Shown here: in pieces, positions 5,216-7,254 of the stretch
Position numbering within the stretch: the first letter of the stretch is position 1
Layout of the letters: each line of letters begins with the position of its first letter
Source of the DNA: an uncultured Gammaproteobacteria bacterium
GTDB taxonomy: Bacteria > Pseudomonadota > Gammaproteobacteria > UBA9214
Assembly: GCA_905480065.1 (NCBI GenBank)
Contig: CAJQOV010000096.1
Location: 1-7,254 of the forward strand
Length of the DNA: 7,254 nucleotides
Direction of reading: 5' to 3'
Program-made: the position numbers and the translations under genes
The notes under the pieces: model-generated
What the model saw: the letters and a program-made list of their open reading frames with translations, nothing else
Told to the model about the DNA's origin: nothing
Database searches by the model: none

Positions 5216-6661
5216 CTATTCTAATTCTTCAGCCTTGCGCAGTTCCAGCAACTGGGTAAGACGGGCCTGGATCCTGGTCGCCTGGTAGTCGCTCAGGCCG
5301 CTGGTTTTGGCTGCGAGTTGCAGTTGCTCAATGGCTGTGTCGGTATACCCGTTCAGGTAGTAGTACTGTGACATGGCGGTATGGGTTTGTGCCTTGTTAT
5401 TGCTGGCGCCGGCGGCCTGGGCCAGCAGTTTATACAGCTGTGGATTCTCTGTAGACGTATTGCTGGCATTCAATAGCAGGGCATAGGCAGCATCGGCCTG
5501 GTTATTTGCCAGCAGGCTGTTTGCATAGGGTATTACCACTGCGAGTTCACCCGGGTACAGGGTGTTGGTGGATTGATAGATCTGCAGGGCTGCATCATAT
5601 TCGCGAGTGCGCTGGTGGATCTCAGCCAGCGCCAGGCGGTAGGCCAGCCGGTCGGGATCGGATTTCTGCAAGGCGTCCATCACCTTGATGGCGGCCTGAT
5701 ACTGTTCGTTGGCGGCAAGCAGCAAGGCATATTCATAATGTTCCACTGCGGTATCGCCACCGGACATGCCATGATAACGCTGGTAGTCAGCCAGCACCTG
5801 TGACAGGTTGTCGTAGCTCTGCACGTGCAGCTTGGCGCGGATCAGCTGGAACTCCAGGTTGTCGGGAACGTCAACTTTCGGATAGGCGCTGGCACGACTC
5901 TCAGCCTCGGCAATACGGTTGGTGGTTACCGGGTGGGTGCTGAGAAATTCCGGCGGGCGGGTTCCGTACAGCCGGGAATTTTTTTGCAGGCGCTCGAAGA
6001 AACGTCCCATGCCGTTCGGGTCAAATCCGGCGTCGGCCAGCGCCTGAATGCCGACCCGGTCCGCTTCCTGTTCGTTGGCGCGGGTAAAGTTGATCCGCGA
6101 TTGCAGGTTGGCGGCAGATGCAGCCGTGATGGCGGCGGCGCCTGCCGCGCCGTCCTGCGTTCCAATCAGGATGGCGGCGATGATGGCGGCGGTGGTCGGC
6201 AGGCTGAGCTTGTCGGCGGTCTCGAAGGCGCGTGCCAGGTGGCGCTGGGTGACGTGGGCAATTTCGTGCGCCATGACGCCGGCCAGTTCGCTTTCCGATT
6301 CGGCGGCCAGCACCAGTCCGGTGTTTGCGCCGATGTGCCCAGCCGGCCCGGCAAAGGCATTGATGCGTTTGTCATTGACCAGGAAGAAGGTGAAGCCGAA
6401 CCCCGGGTTTTCACTGTGCACGGTAAGCTTGCGCCCCAGCGACGCCAGGTAGCGGGTAGCTTCCGGGTCATCCAGGATGAGGTCTTCCTGGCGCAGTTCA
6501 CGCATGAAGGCGGCGCCCAGGGCGCGGTCCCGCTCTGGGCTATAGATCTGGCCGGTGGAGTCGCCCAGGTTGGGCAGGTCATTGAATTCATTCTGGGCAA
6601 ATGCCAGGCCTGCCAGCAGCAGCAGGAGAAAACCATGTAAGAGTCGGGTCTTTGACGTCAT
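5216..6661 (-). CDS. bepA: BepA-like periplasmic M48 metalloprotease with TPR domain
   Basis: BepA (YfgC) is a zinc protease and chaperone in the periplasm that helps assemble or degrade outer-membrane proteins such as LptD. The 481-aa precursor is close to the 487 aa of the E. coli protein. It has a Sec signal (residues 1-22, cleavage after FAQ or LAFA). The M48 domain has HEIAH (132-136), NEQEADRVG (196-204, E199 the likely third zinc ligand), and STHP (241-244), whose H243 corresponds to the regulatory histidine of the BepA lid. Residues 153-182 are Ala/Ile-rich, as in the membrane-facing active-site plug. From about 275 to 470 is an alpha-helical TPR region, for example LAEIHQRTREYDAALQIYQ (345-363). 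The ATG at 6661 has no good Shine-Dalgarno sequence but gives a full signal peptide. It lies 122 nt upstream of the soxK start on the same strand. A role in Sox is not implied by the family. Confidence 0.88.
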   Translation of the reverse strand: MTSKTRLLHGFLLLLLAGLAFAQNEFNDLPNLGDSTGQIYSPERDRALGAAFMRELRQEDLILDDPEATRYLASLGRKLTVHSENPGFGFTFFLVNDKRINAFAGPAGHIGANTGLVLAAESESELAGVMAHEIAHVTQRHLARAFETADKLSLPTTAAIIAAILIGTQDGAAGAAAITAASAANLQSRINFTRANEQEADRVGIQALADAGFDPNGMGRFFERLQKNSRLYGTRPPEFLSTHPVTTNRIAEAESRASAYPKVDVPDNLEFQLIRAKLHVQSYDNLSQVLADYQRYHGMSGGDTAVEHYEYALLLAANEQYQAAIKVMDALQKSDPDRLAYRLALAEIHQRTREYDAALQIYQSTNTLYPGELAVVIPYANSLLANNQADAAYALLLNASNTSTENPQLYKLLAQAAGASNNKAQTHTAMSQYYYLNGYTDTAIEQLQLAAKTSGLSDYQATRIQARLTQLLELRKAEELE

Positions 6662-6778
6662 CGGGGTTCAGATTATCAGAGTATTAACATATTGTGACTG
6701 ATTCCGGGTTGTGGCGTTCACTGGCGGGCAGGGATAATTTGCGTCCATCTCCCGTCCGGGGGTCTTGCCTTCCGGCCC

Positions 6779-6807
6779 TTGTTATCATAAGTTATCGCAC
6801 CTATTCT
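6779..6807 (+). promoter_or_regulatory. Candidate sigma-70 promoter of tusA
   Basis: TTGTTA (6779-6784) and TATTCT (6802-6807) are spaced by exactly 17 nt, each matching four of six consensus bases. They lie in an AT-rich patch about 75 nt before tusA. The 219-nt gap between the bepA-like gene and tusA must also contain the divergent bepA promoter, which I cannot place. Confidence 0.35.
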
Positions 6808-6880
6808 AATATAGAAAATCAATAACGATCCGCTGTGCCGGGTCTGCTAAAAGTGGTATCAATCTAACAGGAGAGACGCA

Positions 6881-7111
6881 ATGGCGGATTATGATGACAC
6901 ACTCGACGCAACGGGACTGAATTGCCCGCTGCCGATTTTACGTGCCAAGAAGGCCCTGAACGGCCTGGAAACCGGCAAGGTGCTGCGTATCATCGCAACC
7001 GATCCGGGTTCCGTGAAGGATTTCGAGGCATTTGCCAAGCAAACCGGTAACGCGCTGATGTCTTCCACCGAAGAGGGTGGCAAGTTCATGTTCCTGATGC
7101 GCAAGGGCTGA
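6881..7111 (+). CDS. tusA: TusA-family sulfur carrier protein
   Basis: TusA proteins carry sulfane sulfur as a persulfide on a single cysteine in the cytoplasm. In sulfur oxidisers they hand sulfur to the reverse Dsr or sHdr pathways, and in other bacteria to tRNA thiolation. The 76-aa protein has the family length and the signature LNCPLPILRAKKAL (13-26) with C15 in the CPxP motif, followed by the conserved DPGSVKDFEAFAKQTG (41-56). There is no signal peptide. AGGAGA (6869-6874) is 6 nt before the ATG. It is a single-gene unit with its own terminator, divergent from bepA. Whether it works with the nearby Sox genes or in tRNA modification cannot be told from sequence. No dsrE, rhodanese or hdr gene is present in the window. 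Confidence 0.92.
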   Translation: MADYDDTLDATGLNCPLPILRAKKALNGLETGKVLRIIATDPGSVKDFEAFAKQTGNALMSSTEEGGKFMFLMRKG

Positions 7112-7135
7112 CCAGCCGGCAGTACACAACGGTTG

Positions 7136-7169
7136 AAAAAAAACCCCGGCCATTGGCCGGGGTTTTTTT
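7136..7169. terminator. Bidirectional intrinsic terminator between tusA and the downstream gene
   Basis: CCCCGGCC (7144-7151) pairs with GGCCGGGG (7155-7162) around an ATT loop. Eight A's (7136-7143) precede it and seven T's (7163-7169) follow, so it has a U tract in both directions. It lies 24 nt after the tusA stop and 25 nt after the stop of the converging minus-strand gene, so it serves both. Confidence 0.92.
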
Positions 7170-7194
7170 GTGCCGGAATTTCTTTTCAAGTGGC

Positions 7195-7254
7195 TCAGAA
7201 TTTCCAGTTTGCCTGTGCGCTGATGATGTCGACGGCGGCATCGTAAGAGCCGGA
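7195..7254 (-). CDS. C-terminal end of a probable outer-membrane beta-barrel protein (partial)
   Basis: The reverse strand is open from the window edge to a TGA at 7195-7197, reading SGSYDAAVDIISAQANWKF. Alternating hydrophobic residues with a C-terminal phenylalanine (NWKF) are the usual last strand and BAM recognition signal of porins and other outer-membrane barrels. The following bidirectional terminator supports a real gene ending here. Only 19 residues are visible, so the family cannot be named. Confidence 0.55.
   Translation of the reverse strand, partial: SGSYDAAVDIISAQANWKF

Noticed and set aside
5825..6640. Long plus-strand open frame of 271 aa opposite the bepA-like gene
   Set aside because: It is antisense to a well-supported M48 protease with HExxH and a signal peptide. 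The frame is kept open by GC-rich codons of the opposite strand and gives a Gly/Arg/Gln-rich protein with no family features.

Overview
The window is a Sox (thiosulfate oxidation) locus of a sulfur-oxidising proteobacterium, most likely a gammaproteobacterium. This rests on the gene content: Tat-exported SoxB and SoxY, SoxZ, the cytochromes SoxA and SoxX, a small SoxK/SAXB-like lipoprotein, a TusA-type sulfur carrier, and an envelope protease of the BepA (M48) type. Base composition looks moderately GC-rich and even, and I see no mobile element, CRISPR array, tRNA or rRNA.

Layout. Positions 1-128 (minus) hold the N-terminal end of a secreted or membrane protein, possibly HupE/UreJ-like. A 241-nt intergenic region separates it from soxB (370-2316, plus), which ends at a strong intrinsic terminator (2339-2363). 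Converging on soxB is a minus-strand operon read from 5093 down to 2577: soxK-like lipoprotein, soxX, soxY, soxZ, soxA. It ends at its own terminator (2526-2552). Upstream of it on the same strand is a bepA-like TPR metalloprotease gene (5216-6661), 122 nt from the soxK start. Divergent from bepA is tusA (6881-7111, plus). A symmetrical bidirectional terminator (7136-7169) separates tusA from the C-terminal end of a probable outer-membrane beta-barrel gene (7195-7254, minus).

How the genes work together. By analogy with characterised Sox systems, SoxXA (helped by SoxK) oxidatively conjugates thiosulfate to the cysteine in the C-terminal GGCGG tail of SoxY, carried by SoxYZ. SoxB then hydrolyses the terminal sulfone to sulfate. 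No soxCD is present here, so this window alone encodes the truncated Sox system that in other bacteria leaves sulfane sulfur for deposition as S0 globules or for cytoplasmic oxidation. TusA is a plausible cytoplasmic carrier for that sulfur, but its link to the Sox genes here is only proximity.

This is a known type of system rather than a new one. The points worth a second look are a possible lipobox in the Tat signal of SoxB (which, with lipoprotein SoxK, would put two Sox components on a membrane), the single-heme SoxA, the split and convergent arrangement of soxB and soxKXYZA, and two inverted repeats placed like operators.
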